DNA from: Okapia johnstoni
Taxonomy: Eukaryota > Chordata > Mammalia > Artiodactyla > Giraffidae
Direction: 5' to 3'
Assembly: GCA_024291935.2 (NCBI GenBank)
Contig: CM044315.1
Span: 53,728,385-53,792,384, forward strand
Length of the DNA: 64,000 nucleotides
The position numbers and the translations under genes were made by a program. The notes beneath the pieces are model-generated. The model had not been told where the DNA came from, did no database searches, and was given only the letters and a program-made list of their open reading frames with translations. Positions within the stretch are counted from its first letter, which is position 1. Each line of letters starts with the position of its first letter. Shown in pieces: positions 29,822 through 43,329 of this stretch.

Positions 29822-31690
29822 AATGATGACTTTGATTAAACATTTTTAATATTTCTGATATAATAGTTGCTGTCTTTTTGTGGTTAATCTTTCCAATGCA
29901 TCCTCTATATTAATATATTGATTCAGTATTCATAGTGTTTGTGAAGTCTAATTTATTTTCCCAATATGGCCTAGAGAGACCTACATTTGGAACTAACAAG
30001 ATAAATCTTATACAGATTTGTGTAAAGTGGAACAAAATAAATATTCGAAAGACTTCCAAAATCACATAAAAACCCCTTTCCAGTTAAAACTGACACCTCA
30101 TTACTCTTAAATTTTGGATACTTGAGTGGAATGTCAGTTTTGGTTATAAAATTAACTTACTAGTGCCAGCCACTGTTATCGTCTTGTCCTAGCTCAGAAG
30201 AAAGCAAGAAAGATGGAAGAAATTTCTTTTGAATTTAGAAGTGGTTTGGTGAGATTAACCAAACAATAACAAAGTAATACCATTCAACAAACACAAAGAA
30301 CATTAAAAAGCTATGTTTTATTCCAAAGTATATCTTTGAAGAAATGTATAATTGAATTTTCAAAATCATGCCCGATTTCTCTATACTCCTTTATTTCCAG
30401 TTCTATTTTGTCTGTTTTATGCAATACTTTATGAAAGAAAAACTACCAGCCATTTCTAACAGACTCCTGCAGATATGCCCGGCTATATGGCAGCATGAGG
30501 CAATGCCTTCTCGAAGGCATACTCTCTTTAAATTGATCAGTGCATCTTTCATCTGTAAGATTGTGCCCACAGAGCACTGTAGCAAAGACTTAATTGTTTC
30601 GAAAGTCTCACAAGCAATCCAGAGGGAATTCTCCAAGTATCTTAGCAGCAAGTGTCCTTAAACTTCAATTAATACTATTGGGAGTTCCATGTTTAAAAAC
30701 CTGAGTGAGTGCTTTCAAATGATTTTTCCCTTTGTCAACATTGTTAAACTTAATACTATTTTAAGAATACATGTGTGTTTAAGAAATAAGGAAAAATAAG
30801 CCAGCTCATTTCCTTAGATTTAAGAAAAGAAATAGTTCCCAAATTCTTTTATATCTACTTTGGTAACAACAAATAGCACATACATTACTTTGGAATCAAG
30901 AGAGGTAATAATTTAGATGCTGCTTTGGGGGATTAATAACTGTGACAACTTATTACACAGATTTTAAAAGAATAGACTTTGTACATGGAAGAGCTTTTAT
31001 AAGTCAATTGTCTTAGTTTACAGAGAAGGGCACTGAGACCCACTAGAGTTGAATAGTTTTGAAAGCTCATAGAGATAATAATGGAAGGAGTTAAGTAGAC
31101 CCAAGTTTAAAATTTGTTTCTTTCCTAGTTGGAGGACTTCTCAGAGCCTCCTTTCTTCAGCCGGCTGAGGTGAGTTGACCACCTTCTGAGGATGTTATGC
31201 ATCAAGCTGAGTTCTCATTACAAGTGAAATATTCAACTTATTAGTCCTTGCCCTTTCTGCTTTACTTTTTGTCTGGAGTTCCTTCAATTATAACACATTT
31301 GCTAGAATTAGTTCAGTGTTTTGATTAAATGTTGTCATAACTCAGACTTATAATTGTGGTTAAACTTTTGGAAATGTTTGTATAAAACTAGGAAGAAAGC
31401 TATGCTGGGAAATATTCAATGGCATAGTGTATAGAAGAGACCCAGGGACTACTTCATAGGGACTTAAATGGTATGTTTTTCAGATTCTCTCTCTGACAAC
31501 TTTCCATCTATTGCAAATCAATTATTTGATGTTTCTAACAATGGTTAATTCATTGTTTTGGCCAATTATATTACCACATCACATTGCTGTTAGTAAGAGC
31601 CATGTAGTGTCTAGACAACTTCTGTGGAGATTAAATAATGGAAACAGAGAGCAGACTTGAAGATCTCTATGAAAGTGCCCTTTTCAGTCA
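29822..31690. other. Unassigned; one weak MIR remnant
   Basis: A MIR-like stretch (GGGCACTGAGACCCACTAGA) lies near 30985-31115. Open frames at 30368-30661 on the plus strand and 30403-30651 on the minus strand overlap, which is typical of chance. I see no codon bias or splice structure to choose either. Confidence 0.45.
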
Positions 31691-31886
31691 TGTGGCTTCC
31701 CAGGTGGCTCAGTGGTAAAGAATCCACTTGCCAATGCAGGAGACTCCAGAGACATGGATTCGATCCATGGGTTGGGAAGATCCCCTGGAGGAGGAAATGG
31801 CAACCCACTCCAGTATGCTTGCCTGGAAAATCTTATGGACATATGGTCGCAAAGAGTGAAACATGACTGAGTGACTGAGCACATAT
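31691..31886 (+). mobile_element. Bov-tA SINE
   Basis: GGCTTCCCAGGTGGCTCAGT head, GGGTTGGGAAGATCCCCTGG, CACTCCAGTATGCTTGCCTG, and a tail shortened by a deletion after TTATGGACATATGG. Confidence 0.94.
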
Positions 31887-34223
31887 TAGAAATAGTAAAT
31901 TCTCTTGTAAATATTATTGATCACTTTCAGTTTAAACTTTTTCAAATAGGTCAAGTACAGGTAGAGAGTTAAAGAACTGACTATGACAGAGCCAAGACAA
32001 AATAATTGATCTGTAATTTTTTTTCCTGGAGCTGAATGAAGTTGACTGGTGGGCTGATGGCAGTAGCAAAAGAGCAAGAAAATTTTAGAGGTAAAAATAA
32101 ACGGAGAGTCTTCCCAGTTTCCAAATGACTTCCAAAAGACTCTTTACTAACTGCTTCTGAATGCTAGGTAAGATTTAGGTATAGTTAAGAGACAGGGATT
32201 AGGTTTAGCACTAGAAACACCTAAATCCAAGTTAAAAAGGATTTAAAGTATATACTTCACCTTATACTATATTTTGTTGTTTAGTTGTGTGTGTGTGTGT
32301 GTTTGGTCAGTGAAAGAGTTAATAGGACATATATTTCTAGTGGGCCACCAAAATGTTATTTTATTAAATTATAGCTGTGTTTTAACTATACATCTGAAAC
32401 TAACACAACATTGCAAATCAATTACACTTTAATTTTAAAACAGTGTATCTTAAAAAAAAGTTCCTTTCCTATGAAGATATGTTAAACCTCTTATCAAATA
32501 TGGATTCATTTATTGGGAAAGCAATTATCAGTGGATCTTATTTTAAATGTATTCTCTTTTTGTTAGCTTTCTTACTCTTTCTTGATCAGAGAGACTATCC
32601 CCAAATATTATTAAATTCAGAAGCTAAATTTAACTTTATTTTCCCTGTCCCAAGACTGAAGGACTAATTAGTAATGAATGGGCTTCATATTTAAGTATTT
32701 ATTAACTTTCAATAATCTTCATGAGTTTGAGTTTTATTGATTATATTCGCATTGTTCTAAGTGTTAGATTCTGGATGAGAGGAAACTTCCAAATACAGAG
32801 TGAATTTCCTTGGTATGGATGATATATAAACATAAATGAAAGACTTAATCTTAGAATTTGAGATGGAAATTTATATTTAATTCACTAAAAAATGGTTTAT
32901 TGATCAAGATATTATGAATTTAAGATAAATGAACTATAGTTAAACATAACTTTTAAAGAAACAGTGAACTTTTTTGTGTTTGCATACAAATAAGCATTAA
33001 AAAGTGAATTGAAAAACAGAATCAAAGAATAGCATAAATGATACTTTGAGTCTTTTCCAAATATCTCAGTGAAAATATTGGATCAAATATCTTTCTTCTT
33101 AAGACAGAATTACAAAATGAACATTGCTACTGCATTGAGTTTATATTACTCTATCAGATTTTGTGTCTTACCAGGGCAGCTATATTATCTTTCATTTAAG
33201 AATGATAGTGTTATGTTGTACCATAAAGCAAATTTGATTATTTTTTGGAGATCATACCACAAATATCAAACAATTTTGTCCAGTTGTGTAGAATTGGCAA
33301 GTGAAAGTTACTAATCATGCCATTTGATAATGTACGATACATGTGTCAGTAATATAAATTAATTTTATTAAGTAGTGTCTGTTTGAGATCACATTATTAA
33401 TAAACATGCCCAAGCCACCTCTTTTCCCTTCATGTAATGCTGATAAACACAGTTGCTCTCCTTAGCAACGGCATCATGATTGCTTTCGTTCCCTGAGGCA
33501 CTGCTTCATACTGGATTTCATTTTGGCGAGATAAAGATAGACTAAAGGATTTTAATAACAAAGTGATGACATGGAGTCATCACTATAAATTCTTGTACCA
33601 TATAAATAGGGAAGAAAAGTAATAAATCAATTGTTATTAAAGGAAAGAATAAGACTGATACAAATTTTAAGTCTATAAATCCATTTCTGCACACTAACAT
33701 TAAATACATAAAAGATATATCTGCCTAGTTAATGGAAGGAAATAATTTTAATTATTATAAACATATATATGATATATATAAACATGTTTATTATAAATAT
33801 CTCTATATAAAATATCCTTTAAAAAAGGAGAAAAAGCATCTCATGTAAATGTATTTAAGTATATACCAAAATCCATAGATGATTATTCTTGTCACATGAT
33901 TAAAAACATCACCTTAGTCATGGAACTTCCAGGACATCTTTAGATGAAAGACTGAGATCACAATGGTACTCTTTGACTGATTTAAAACTAATAATATCTG
34001 GCATATTAAATATCTTAGTTGAAATGCTAGCATCATATACAAATCTTATGTCAAGTTTGGTTAATATTTTATAGAGTGAAATGCATAGAAAATAGCTTTG
34101 AAAATAAAATTTCTGCTTTAATTTTTCTGCAGAACAGAATTATTTTAAGCTAAATAAAATGTATTTATTTTAGTAAACATACTAAATATATAAGCATGCA
34201 TTTACAAAATGGTAATATACCAT
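31887..34223. other. Unassigned AT-rich sequence with small repeats
   Basis: It holds a (TG)n run at 32285-32301 and a likely L1 3' end at 32385-32445 (TACATCTGAAACTAACACAA then TTGCAAATCAATTACACTTT). Open frames at 32443-32667 and 33069-33314 have no family features. Confidence 0.45.
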
Positions 34224-34356
34224 CAGATCCCTTGGAGGAGGGAATGATAACCCACTCCAGTATTCTTGCCTAGGAAACTGCCTGGACAGAAGAGCCTGGC
34301 CAATCACAGTTCTTAGGGTTGCAAAGAGTCAGACATGACTTAGTGACTAAACAGCA
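34224..34356 (+). mobile_element. Bov-tA SINE, 5'-truncated
   Basis: It starts within the body at GATCCCTTGGAGGAGGGAAT and runs through CACTCCAGTATTCTTGCCTA to the tail GACTTAGTGACTAAACAGCA. The tRNA-like head is missing. Confidence 0.92.
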
Positions 34357-35590
34357 ACAACAAATCATACCATCACAGTGTCATCAAAAGTCAAAGATGT
34401 TTGTGCTGGTGTACAAGGGTGAATGTGTGCTTAAATACTAGTAATGTGAAGACTTAACCTAGTTTTCTGGTCTTTTAACTGGGTTACTGGAGGCTTACAT
34501 ACTTTGGATTAAGTTTCTTCATTTTTATTTGATCTAAAAAAATCCCTGTGCTTAACAGAAATTTCGTAGACAGATAAGTCTAAAAATGAGAAATTAATAA
34601 AAGAGAATTAATCACAGCATTTCAATAATTCATTGGTATAGCCTAGCCTAGAATAGTTTTTCCTGTTCCAATACATAGCTAACAAATTATTATCACAAGT
34701 GTACATGAAAATATATAAATAAGGCTCATCTAGTAAAAGTAGTAACTTTTTATAGTTTAATATATATTTGAAAGTGTACTATAGAATTAGCAATAACATC
34801 TTGTGCACATTTGTATTTATGTACTAAAGAAATTTGTTAAACTAATTTACAGTTTGTATGTTTTCTAGTAACAATAGTTAGCAATGACAATTTTAAAAAT
34901 TATTACTATTGTAGTAATGACCTTACAAATATTGGGTTAAAGCATGAAAAGGAAAACCATGTTAAGTTCTGAAGTGGTGGATTTATCTTTGAGGTAAAGT
35001 AACAGATTAGCTGTTTAGTTCAAAAGTTGGGTGGATCTAAATGACACTGCATTTCCGAGTAGAAAAAATTGACAGTATCTGACCAAGCAATTCATCACAT
35101 AGAGCACAACTGCTACATATAGAGTAGCTGTAATAGATTTTGGTTTCCTATAAGTATAAATGATCCTGAATATTTTGTGAATTAAAATGAAATTAAGTTA
35201 TTTTTAAGAAGCAATTATTTTGGGAAAGGATGAATAAATGCCTGTCTTTGAATTCTTCAGAATTTGTTAAATTTAAAAGAACACTGATCATTTACAGAAT
35301 TTATGTTCTTTAATCTATAAATAAGTACTTGAACAGTGGACTCTGGGATGATAATGTCCAGTCTTGCAATTACCATTTGAATCTTAACCTTGTGTGTGCC
35401 TCTATGCTGTCCTCTTTCAAATCTAAGTCTGTGAAATGGGAGAAAGAAGACCATTTCATTCTTAATTTCTTTGAGCATGACATTAACAATATAAATATTT
35501 GTAATTTTTAAAGAAAAATAAACATTCTAATTATTCTATTTTCCCCATTTTAGTTATGTTATTGTTAAAAATCAAACATGAGAAGCTTAC
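34357..35590. other. Unassigned AT-rich sequence
   Basis: No gene or confident repeat is seen. Overlapping open frames at 35257-35511 on both strands are chance. Confidence 0.5.
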
Positions 35591-35792
35591 ATCTTCCCTG
35601 GTGGCTCAGATGGTAGACAATCTGCCTGCAATGCAAGCGACCTGGGTTCGATCCCTGGGTGGGGAAGATCCCCTGGAGAAGGAAATGGTAACCCACTCCA
35701 GTATTCTTGCCTGGAGAACTTCATGGACAGAGGAGCCTGGCGGGCTACAGCCCATGAAGCAGCGAACAGTCAGACATGACTTACACTTCACT
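35591..35792 (+). mobile_element. Bov-tA SINE
   Basis: CTTCCCTGGTGGCTCAGATG head, an almost intact box-B-like GGTTCGATCC, CACTCCAGTATTCTTGCCTG body and GTCAGACATGACTTACACTT tail. It is one of the best-preserved copies. Confidence 0.95.
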
Positions 35793-38187
35793 AACTCTCA
35801 TTTTTAGGAAAAGTGTCTTTGACACGACACTCATAAAACAGTACAGTGCCTATCGTGGTTAGGAGGTCACTTTTATCCCAGAATCCCATCATGATGATTG
35901 TTTCATCTTCTGTAACCAATTGCCTACACTAGAAATCAATGATGTTGGTTGTTCATTCAATAATAGTGTTTTCGATACTTGGTTTGTAGCATATATAGTG
36001 TAGAAGCTGGGATTTTATAGTATAAAAAATAGCTTCAGGAAGCTGCTGTCGCAAGCTTACATTCTAGTGAAGAGAGATGCATAATAAATAAAAAATAGTA
36101 ATAGTACCAATCTGTCTTAATGTAATTAACAAATAATACCTGCTATTAGCAGGAGGAGGAGGAAAAATAGGAGGAGTAGTGGTGATAGGCTCCTGTGGAA
36201 ATAAATGATACTTATTTTTGGATCATTTTGTTTCTACTCATTATGTCTGAAATTCAAACCTCATTTGCAAACTTTGTGCATCGATAATATGTTTTGAACA
36301 ATTTCATATGGCTGCTTCACTGACACCTCAACAAATGTACAAAAGAAAGATTAATGTCATCTTCAGATGATTTTAATGTAAAAAAAAGATCTTTAAAAAA
36401 TGAGCTGTGTTCAAATCATTTACTTATATATTATATGAAGATAGACATTTTTAAACACTTTAACACTACTTATCTATAGTGATATGTTGATGGCTATGTA
36501 TTAATATTTTCTTTCACTATTCTCTATTTTATGCCTTAATACAATTAGAATCTACTAAAATCTTGTTTCTCTAAGTCTTTTCCCTTCAATGTATCTTTTT
36601 CAGGTCAAATTAACATGAAACAAAACACCTGCATTTTGTGTGTAATAATTCTGTACATATTGAGAGATGAGTTAAGCAAATAAATATGCTTTCCATCTTT
36701 AGCCTCTATAATTGTGGTTACAGCTTAAATCTTATGTTTCCTCTTAAAAGTTATTAAAACAGGCAGATATTCTTTTCCCACATTAATTGGAACCCTGCCC
36801 TCATTTTCCAGTACATAGTTGACTACCCTGAAAGTTAAATAACTCTAATTATAAAGATTCAAAACATTACATGTATCAGTGAAGGCAATTAATATGATTT
36901 GAATATTATTAAATGAAAATGAACTATTTCTGTTTCAAAAACCTAAATAGATATGCTTAGGGATTTTTACATTGTTAAGTTGCCTCAAAAATAATTGGAC
37001 AATTCAATACAATAAAGTGAATGCAATAAATAATTTTAATTCATAACAATAAGTAACATGCTTATTTGCATGATTAGGGTAAAGAATGCATTGTACAAAT
37101 ACTAAACAGAGACTAATGGGGAAACCTAGATTATTATACTTCTAAACACATTACTGTGATTAACTGTGGCATAATTCCACTGTAGCTTCCTGTGCAAGAC
37201 TTCTTAAGCCTCTCCTATTTACTGTGTGAGGAAATGGCCATATATCACAACAGAGAACCTGCGTAGGACTTCCACAGGATTTCACACTCAGTAGCATACT
37301 ATAGTTTGGTTGGAAATACAGAAATGGAAAACTACCTAAGCAGTTGGTGCATCAGCAAAGTTTTTTTATTGGTTATATATAACTCAACTGTTTTTCTTCA
37401 CTAGCTGTGTTTTCTCTGTAGCCGTTTAGAAAGACCTCAAGTACCCAATGGCTATTCTATTGCAAGGACATAGGGAGAACTGCAGAGCCAGACGAGAATT
37501 AGCACCAGTGACACTGGACCATTGAACAGTGAAACTGACATTTTGGACACTTGACGAAGAAAAACAGTAGTTCACATGTGATGAAATCTTGATGAGACTA
37601 AAAGGCAAATGTGGAAAGTTTCATACAAACTTGCTATTAGAAGAAATACAATGGGATCTGATCAGAATAAAGTGGTTCCTACTATGAATAACATGGCTTT
37701 AAAAACATTCTAACACTAATCGAAAGTATTTCTACAAAAGAAATTATATTTAATTAGAATAGTAAATGTTAGTTTAATTTTGGTAAATGAGACTATACAC
37801 AGATACTATAAAAGCTGAAATGCAATTGTGAAACTTTTTTAACCATTTTAAGCAGTTGAAGGTTTTGGTATATTTCTTAATAGTTTCTTCCTCAGTATTG
37901 TTTCCTTTCCACTGTGACAATACCCCAGCTCAAGGAATCTTTTAGGGTCAAATCCCTGTCATCTTTTCCTGACCACCTGGCCCTGGTCTTGTATCTTAAG
38001 AACATCTGTCTACTGTTTGTTGAGCCTACCTGTAGGCCAGCCCATATAGACCACCTTGCTTGCCCTGTCTTCCTTTGCACTCTTTCTGGGGTCATCCTCC
38101 TTACTCGGAAATTCAAAGGTTAGTGATATTCTCTGAGCCCACCTCTTTCCCAAGGTCTTAGTCTAAGGTTCACATTCTGAACTCCTG
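35793..38187. other. Unassigned AT-rich sequence
   Basis: An L2-type tail may lie near 36040-36110 (AAGCTTACATTCTAGTGAAG). A GGA-rich tract lies at about 36151-36178. Nothing else is assigned. Open frames at 37426-37608 and 37892-38123 are not supported. Confidence 0.45.
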
Positions 38188-38227
38188 TATATATATATAT
38201 ATAGATAGATAGATAGATAGATAGATA
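38188..38227. repeat. (TA)n(GATA)n compound microsatellite
   Basis: About eight TA units run into six TAGA units. It is likely polymorphic. It also supplies an artificial tyrosine/isoleucine/serine repeat to a minus-strand open frame. Confidence 0.9.
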
Positions 38228-40019
38228 ATTCAGAAGACAATGACAGATACCTTTGTTCAGCTGTGTAGCAGACATCAATGTAGGAGACAAAGATTTGATT
38301 TCTCAGTTTTCTGAAAGTGGTTGCAAAATGAACTTCTTTCCTATGAATTTTTACCTTTGAGGACATCTTTGCCACGGTAATCCTAGACATGTATGTAAGA
38401 GATTGCTCTGTTTTTCACCCACACAGAATCTAAATTTTGGATCTCAATTATTACAAGATATGTTTTAAACTTCCAAAAGTTTATTTAAATTTTAAATGAA
38501 AAAAAAAATAAACTGATGTAAACTGCATAGGAGTTTTCTCATTTTTTTAAAAAAACCTGCTACTTTGATGTCTGTCCTTTGCAGATAGTGGGCATAGAAA
38601 TGTATTAAGGAGAGAAAATAAAAAGTCATAGCCATACCCCTGAGAGAGACCATTTAACCTCCCTAATGACTGATACAAAAAACAACAATCAGACTGACTT
38701 AAAAATGTCATTGAGTGCCTTTAGCCAGATATTTGAGAATAAAAATGAATTATACACTATTTACAGGCTCTTTTTCATTACTACTTAATGATTCTTCACT
38801 ATTAGCCATGACACACTAGTAACTAACATTTGAGAACTTAAAATGTATCAGTTCCTTCAGAAAAAAATACTCTCCCTAAGCTAAAACCCTCTGTTGAGTT
38901 TCTAAAGGAATCAAAATAATTATCTTTAAATTTCTAAATTAGAAATATTTTTCCTCCTATGAATTCACCAATATGCTATGTGCCACCTTTCTTTAAAATT
39001 CAGTGTTGATCAAAATTATTAGATGAGTGTACAGTTAAACCTATTAGTCTAGATTGGAATTCTTAAATTTGTTAGGGGTCTAGTATCAAAGAGTTTGATC
39101 AAATTTGAGATTAAAAAAAAAATTAAACCCTAAAGTGTTTATGTACTTTTTATGACTTGTAGAATTACTTCATTTTTTATACCATCAGCAAGCTTTCATA
39201 CTAGGCAATAAATCCACTCTATATTTTAAAATATGAGTTAATACCTTTAAGATTGTAGGATTCATGTGTTTCTCTTCCTTTTGTATATATATTAAATATA
39301 AAGTTACAGGTATTATTTGTTATTAGCTCTAAAGAACACCTCTCAAACTAGGTTTATAAATATAGAAAGAACTTGAGATATTTTAAACTTGTATTTTAGG
39401 CTTCACCTTTTGCAGGGGAAAATGGTTAGGACAAAGCAGTTGAGGGATTTATCAAGGGACGAGTAACTAACTGCACAGCTGGCATCAGCGAGCTATTCTT
39501 GTGATCTTAAATCCAGTGTAGAACATTGCCTTCTTGTCCTGGATTATTTGACCTTTGTGTTATACTGAGTTTAGTTTTTACTAGGTATACGTGTTAGGGC
39601 ATGGAAGGGCAGGGGGAATTGTGTTCTTCCATTTACTCGTGTTTTTGAAGTAGAAAAAAGGGCAGTGTTACTTTGAGTTATAAAATACAGAAAGAGATGT
39701 CTATACTTAAAATCTGAACAGAGATTTACTCAAATATTATTTTATCAACTATGATACTAAAAAGAGAATCAGTCCAGTAGGGGATCATTGCAGATGATAC
39801 CTGTAAAATGGCACCAGAATCAGTGCTTAAGCACATAGTGTTTGGACTCATAGCATTGAAAGTCAACTAACTCTGAGTCCCAGATTACTAAATTCTTATA
39901 TTGGCTAGTTCCTCAATCTTTATAGGCCTCAATTTTCTCAATTCTGAAATGGATACAATAATCTAATTTGAGAGGATGGAACTAAACCCTTACACTTATG
40001 GTCAGTTGATTTGATAAGG
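38228..40019. other. Unassigned AT-rich sequence; MIR remnant near the end
   Basis: A MIR-like core lies near 39875-39970 (GGCCTCAATTTTCTCAATTC then TGAAATGGATACAATAATCT). No gene is recognised. Confidence 0.45.
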
Positions 40020-40955
40020 ATGGGAATATAATTCAGTGGGGAAAACAATGGCTTTTCCAACAAATGACAATGAAACAACTGGATATCCACATGCAAAAGA
40101 ATGAAGTTGGATGCCTACCTCAGATTACATATCAAATGTACTCAAAATGAGTTAAAAATGTGAAGGTAAGAGCTACAACTATCAAATTCTTGCAACAAAA
40201 CATAATAGTAAACCTTCAGGACCTTAGGCTAGGTAGTAGTACCTTACATGTGGCATCAAGAACACAAACATCAAGATTTAAAACTTAAAATGACTGTAAC
40301 AAATATGATGAACAATAACAAATATTAGCAAGGATGTAGAGAAATTGGAATTCTCATTGCTAGTAGAAATGTAAAATGGTGTAGCTGTGTGAAGTATAAG
40401 GCAGTGGCCATTACTCAAATAAGTAAACAGCTACCACGTGACCTAGCAATTCTACTGGATATAAGAGCTAAAATCATAGGTTCGCATAAAAATGTATACA
40501 TGGATGTTCTTAGCAGCATCACTGATAATAGCCAAAGTGTGTAAGTGACTCAAATGTCCATTAATTGATAGATAAACAACCACGATAAATGCATAGAATG
40601 GAACATTAGTTAGCTAAAACAAGGAAGTATTGACTGATATGCTCCAATACGGTTGAATCTTGAAATATTTTACTAAGTGAAAGAAGCCAGACACTAAAAA
40701 CACGTAAACTGGGATTTCATATATACAAAATGTTTAAAATAGGCAAATCCCTAAAGTTGGAAAATAGATTACTAGTTGCCAGGGCTAGAGTGAGGTGGCA
40801 TAGGGAGTTAATGCTAAAGGATAATATGTTTATTTTTGTAATTATGAAAATATGATAGGTGTGAATATTCGGAAAAAAACATTCAATTGTACATGCAAAA
40901 TGGTGACTTCTGTGATATTCAAATTATATCTGAATAAATATGAAAAATAACATTA
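40020..40955 (+). mobile_element. Old L1 LINE, ORF2 3' end and 3' UTR
   Basis: This is the end of an L1 ORF2 and its UTR in sense orientation. Landmarks in order are GGATATCCACATGCAAAAGA with ATGAAGTTGGATGCCTACCT, ACCACGTGACCTAGCAATTC, GTTCTTAGCAGCATCACTGA, CTAAGTGAAAGAAGCCAGAC and GTTGCCAGGGCTAGAG. Many substitutions and indels leave no long frame. The order matches L1M-type elements that spread before ruminants arose. It does not encode active reverse transcriptase. Confidence 0.82.
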
Positions 40956-41403
40956 CCTAAATGTGTTGTTGTTAGAATAAAACAAGACCCTGCATATAAA
41001 GAGAAGTATGAAGTACTGTACCTAGTAAGTAGTAAGCATACATTAATGATGGCAGTAATGAATAAAACTTGAACTAACTGAGGCATATAAATAGGAAACA
41101 TGTTAGGATCTAAACTAGAGCCTAAACATACCATTGCCTTAGTCATTCCTGTCCAAGGGCTTCCAAAGTGTCCTACTGAGGGAAATGATAGGTAATGCCA
41201 GAATCAGGCCATCTGTATGCCTGGAGACTATTTTTAGATATTCCTTATATATTTTACTAAACCATGTATGTTCTCTTTCCTGATGTAGGCTCTTTCTTTT
41301 TTATTCCCTTTCTCCCTCCCTTCTCCCCTCCCTCCCTCTCTCTTTCTTTCATATTTTATTAATGAAAGATATTTGTCTTAAGAAATTAGTCAGCTTTCAT
41401 AAT
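40956..41403. other. Unassigned; pyrimidine-rich tract
   Basis: A CT-rich low-complexity tract occupies about 41290-41350. The rest is unassigned. Confidence 0.6.
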
Positions 41404-41414
41404 CAGGATCCCTG

Positions 41415-41550
41415 CTGCTGCTGCTGGCTGCTAAGTCACTTCAGTCGTGTCCGACTCTTAGCGACCCCATGGACTGCAGCCTACCAGGCTCCTCCGTCCA
41501 TGGGATTTTCCAGGCAAGACTACTGGAGTGGGGTGCCATTGCCTTCTCCG
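41415..41550 (-). mobile_element. BOV-A2-type SINE (half unit) with 11-bp duplication
   Basis: Minus orientation: CTGCTGCTGCTGGCTGCTAA tail at the left, then CAGTCGTGTCCGACTCTTAG, with the head CCATTGCCTTCTCCG at the right. CAGGATCCCTG flanks it at 41404-41414 and 41551-41561. The sequence is close to consensus, so it is a young insertion. Confidence 0.95.
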
Positions 41551-41569
41551 CAGGATCCCTGAGTCCTGG

Positions 41570-41745
41570 TTCAATTCAAGCAGTTACTTGTTTGGTCTTA
41601 CGTTCCGTATGTGTAAACTGAGGATGATAATTCATACATCTCATTGTTGTTTTAAGGGGAAGTGACATCACGCACTCAAAGCATTTGTATAGTGTTTGTT
41701 GCAGGATAACTGCTTAATAAATGGAAATATTGTCATTATTATTAC
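41570..41745 (+). mobile_element. MIR SINE interrupted at left by BOV-A2
   Basis: GGTTCAATTCAAGCAGTTAC, then GTGTAAACTGAGGATGATAA and GATAACTGCTTAATAAATGG follow MIR order. Confidence 0.6.
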
Positions 41746-42486
41746 TTCTACAAGGTTTTTTCAAAGGGACTCTATTCCCATTTGAATGCATGTTCTCTTG
41801 TTCATGAACTATTCAGGATGTTTTATTTTGGAACTAATTGTAGAACTCAAGAGAATACCAAAAGATCGTGTGTTCTGGACTCTCTATAGCCCAATTTAGT
41901 TCCTTTTCTAGTCAGAGATAATTCAGAATTAAAAATGATAGAGTAAGTTGGCTAATTTCTACTCTGGAAGAGTGGCAAAATGAAGTCTATATTATGGCAC
42001 TGTCAGACTATTCAGACATGTGCTTGTGATTCTGAAGGCATGTAAACATGTGGTCTTTCAAACAATTTGAGCTCCCTGGCTTGCTTTGGTACTTTCTATT
42101 GCACCAAGATTGCAGCAACAAAGGGCAGGTGACCAGGACTCTCAGCAGGATTGGAGCAGTTAGACTGCAGAGATTCCACATTAGAAGGTTTATTTTCACC
42201 TGACTTTCCAAGAGAATATATATTTCTTATCCTGAGGCAACAAAGAGAAGCTGTAGAATACAATACTGGAAGGCAAGAACCATAGAAGTTTAAAAAAAAT
42301 GGTTAATTAAAAAAATCCTAGTGCAAGGAATGGACTAGATACATGCTTCTGTTAAAACTTCATGTGTGGGATGAAGAATAAAGAAGGAGTGAAAAAAACA
42401 CTTGAATTTTTAAAAAGGTATTAAGCTTTTAGATCACTAAGTCAATATATTGCACCTCAAATGGCATCTTGTTTTTAGCACTAGTC
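41746..42486. other. Unassigned sequence
   Basis: No gene or confident repeat is seen. Confidence 0.5.
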
Positions 42487-42710
42487 AGCTTCCTAGGTGG
42501 CTCAGTGGTAAAGAATCTGCCTGCCAATCCAGGAGACATGGATTTGATAGCTGGGTGAGAAAGATCCCCTCGGGGGAGGAGGGAGTTGCAAGCCGCTCCA
42601 GTATTCTTGCCTGGCAAATCCCTTGGACAGAGGAGCTTGGCAGGCTACAATCCATGGGGTCACAAAGAGCTGGACATGACTAGTGACTGAACACATGCAC
42701 ACACACACAT
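42487..42710 (+). mobile_element. Bov-tA SINE with CA-rich tail
   Basis: CAGCTTCCTAGGTGGCTCAG head, GAGAAAGATCCCCTCGGGGG, CTCCAGTATTCTTGCCTGGC, tail GAGCTGGACATGACTAGTGA followed by ACACACACAC, a usual form of the 3' end. Confidence 0.94.
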
Positions 42711-42830
42711 AACGTGTACATACTAACCAACCAAGTGACAAGAGTAGACACAGTCTCTACTCTCTGTTCTCATTCTCACTTGTTTGCATCACTCTCTTCC
42801 GTATTTCAGAAACTTAGTAAGTATAGTAAG

Positions 42831-42972
42831 TGCATGCGTGCATGCTCAGTTGCTTGCTTCAGTCGTGTCTGACTCTATGCGATCCCATGGACTGCAGCCC
42901 ACCAGGCTCTTCTGTCCATGGAATTCTCCCGGCAAGAATACTGGAATGGGTTGCTGTGCTGTTCTCCAAGGA
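42831..42972 (-). mobile_element. BOV-A2-type SINE (half unit)
   Basis: Minus orientation: GCATGCGTGCATGCTCAGTT tail, GTCGTGTCTGACTCTATGCG, head GTTGCTGTGCTGTTCTCC. Similar strings AGTATAGTAAGTG (left) and AGTGTAGTAAGTA (right) may be the diverged duplication. Confidence 0.9.
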
Positions 42973-43329
42973 AGTGTAGTAAGTATACAAATATAAATGT
43001 TATAAATACCTCTCACGTAGTTTTATATTTGATTTATTGTCACTAAAGCTATTTTTGTCTGTTTAAGGCAAGTTTGAGAGTGGATGAGTGGTTTCAAAAG
43101 TGTAGTGTGCCTTGTACCACCTCTGATACCATTTCAGAAGCTGACTGATGTTAAAGAGTTAGAGTGAATCTTCCACCCAAAATAAATAACTTACCTGATT
43201 AGATATGAAGAACTAAGGACTAATTTATTTGTCCCACCCCCAATTCCTGCTTCCATCTCTCCCTTCCTTCCATCATTTTTTTTCCCATAAGTCTTGACTA
43301 AATACATAGTCTACACAGGCTGCTTGTGT
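42973..43329. other. Unassigned sequence
   Basis: No gene is seen. A pyrimidine-rich stretch lies near 43230-43290. Confidence 0.5.

Noticed and set aside
38163..38390. Minus-strand 75-codon frame with Tyr/Ile/Ser repeats
   Set aside because: The repetitive part is translated TA/GATA microsatellite and the rest has no features.
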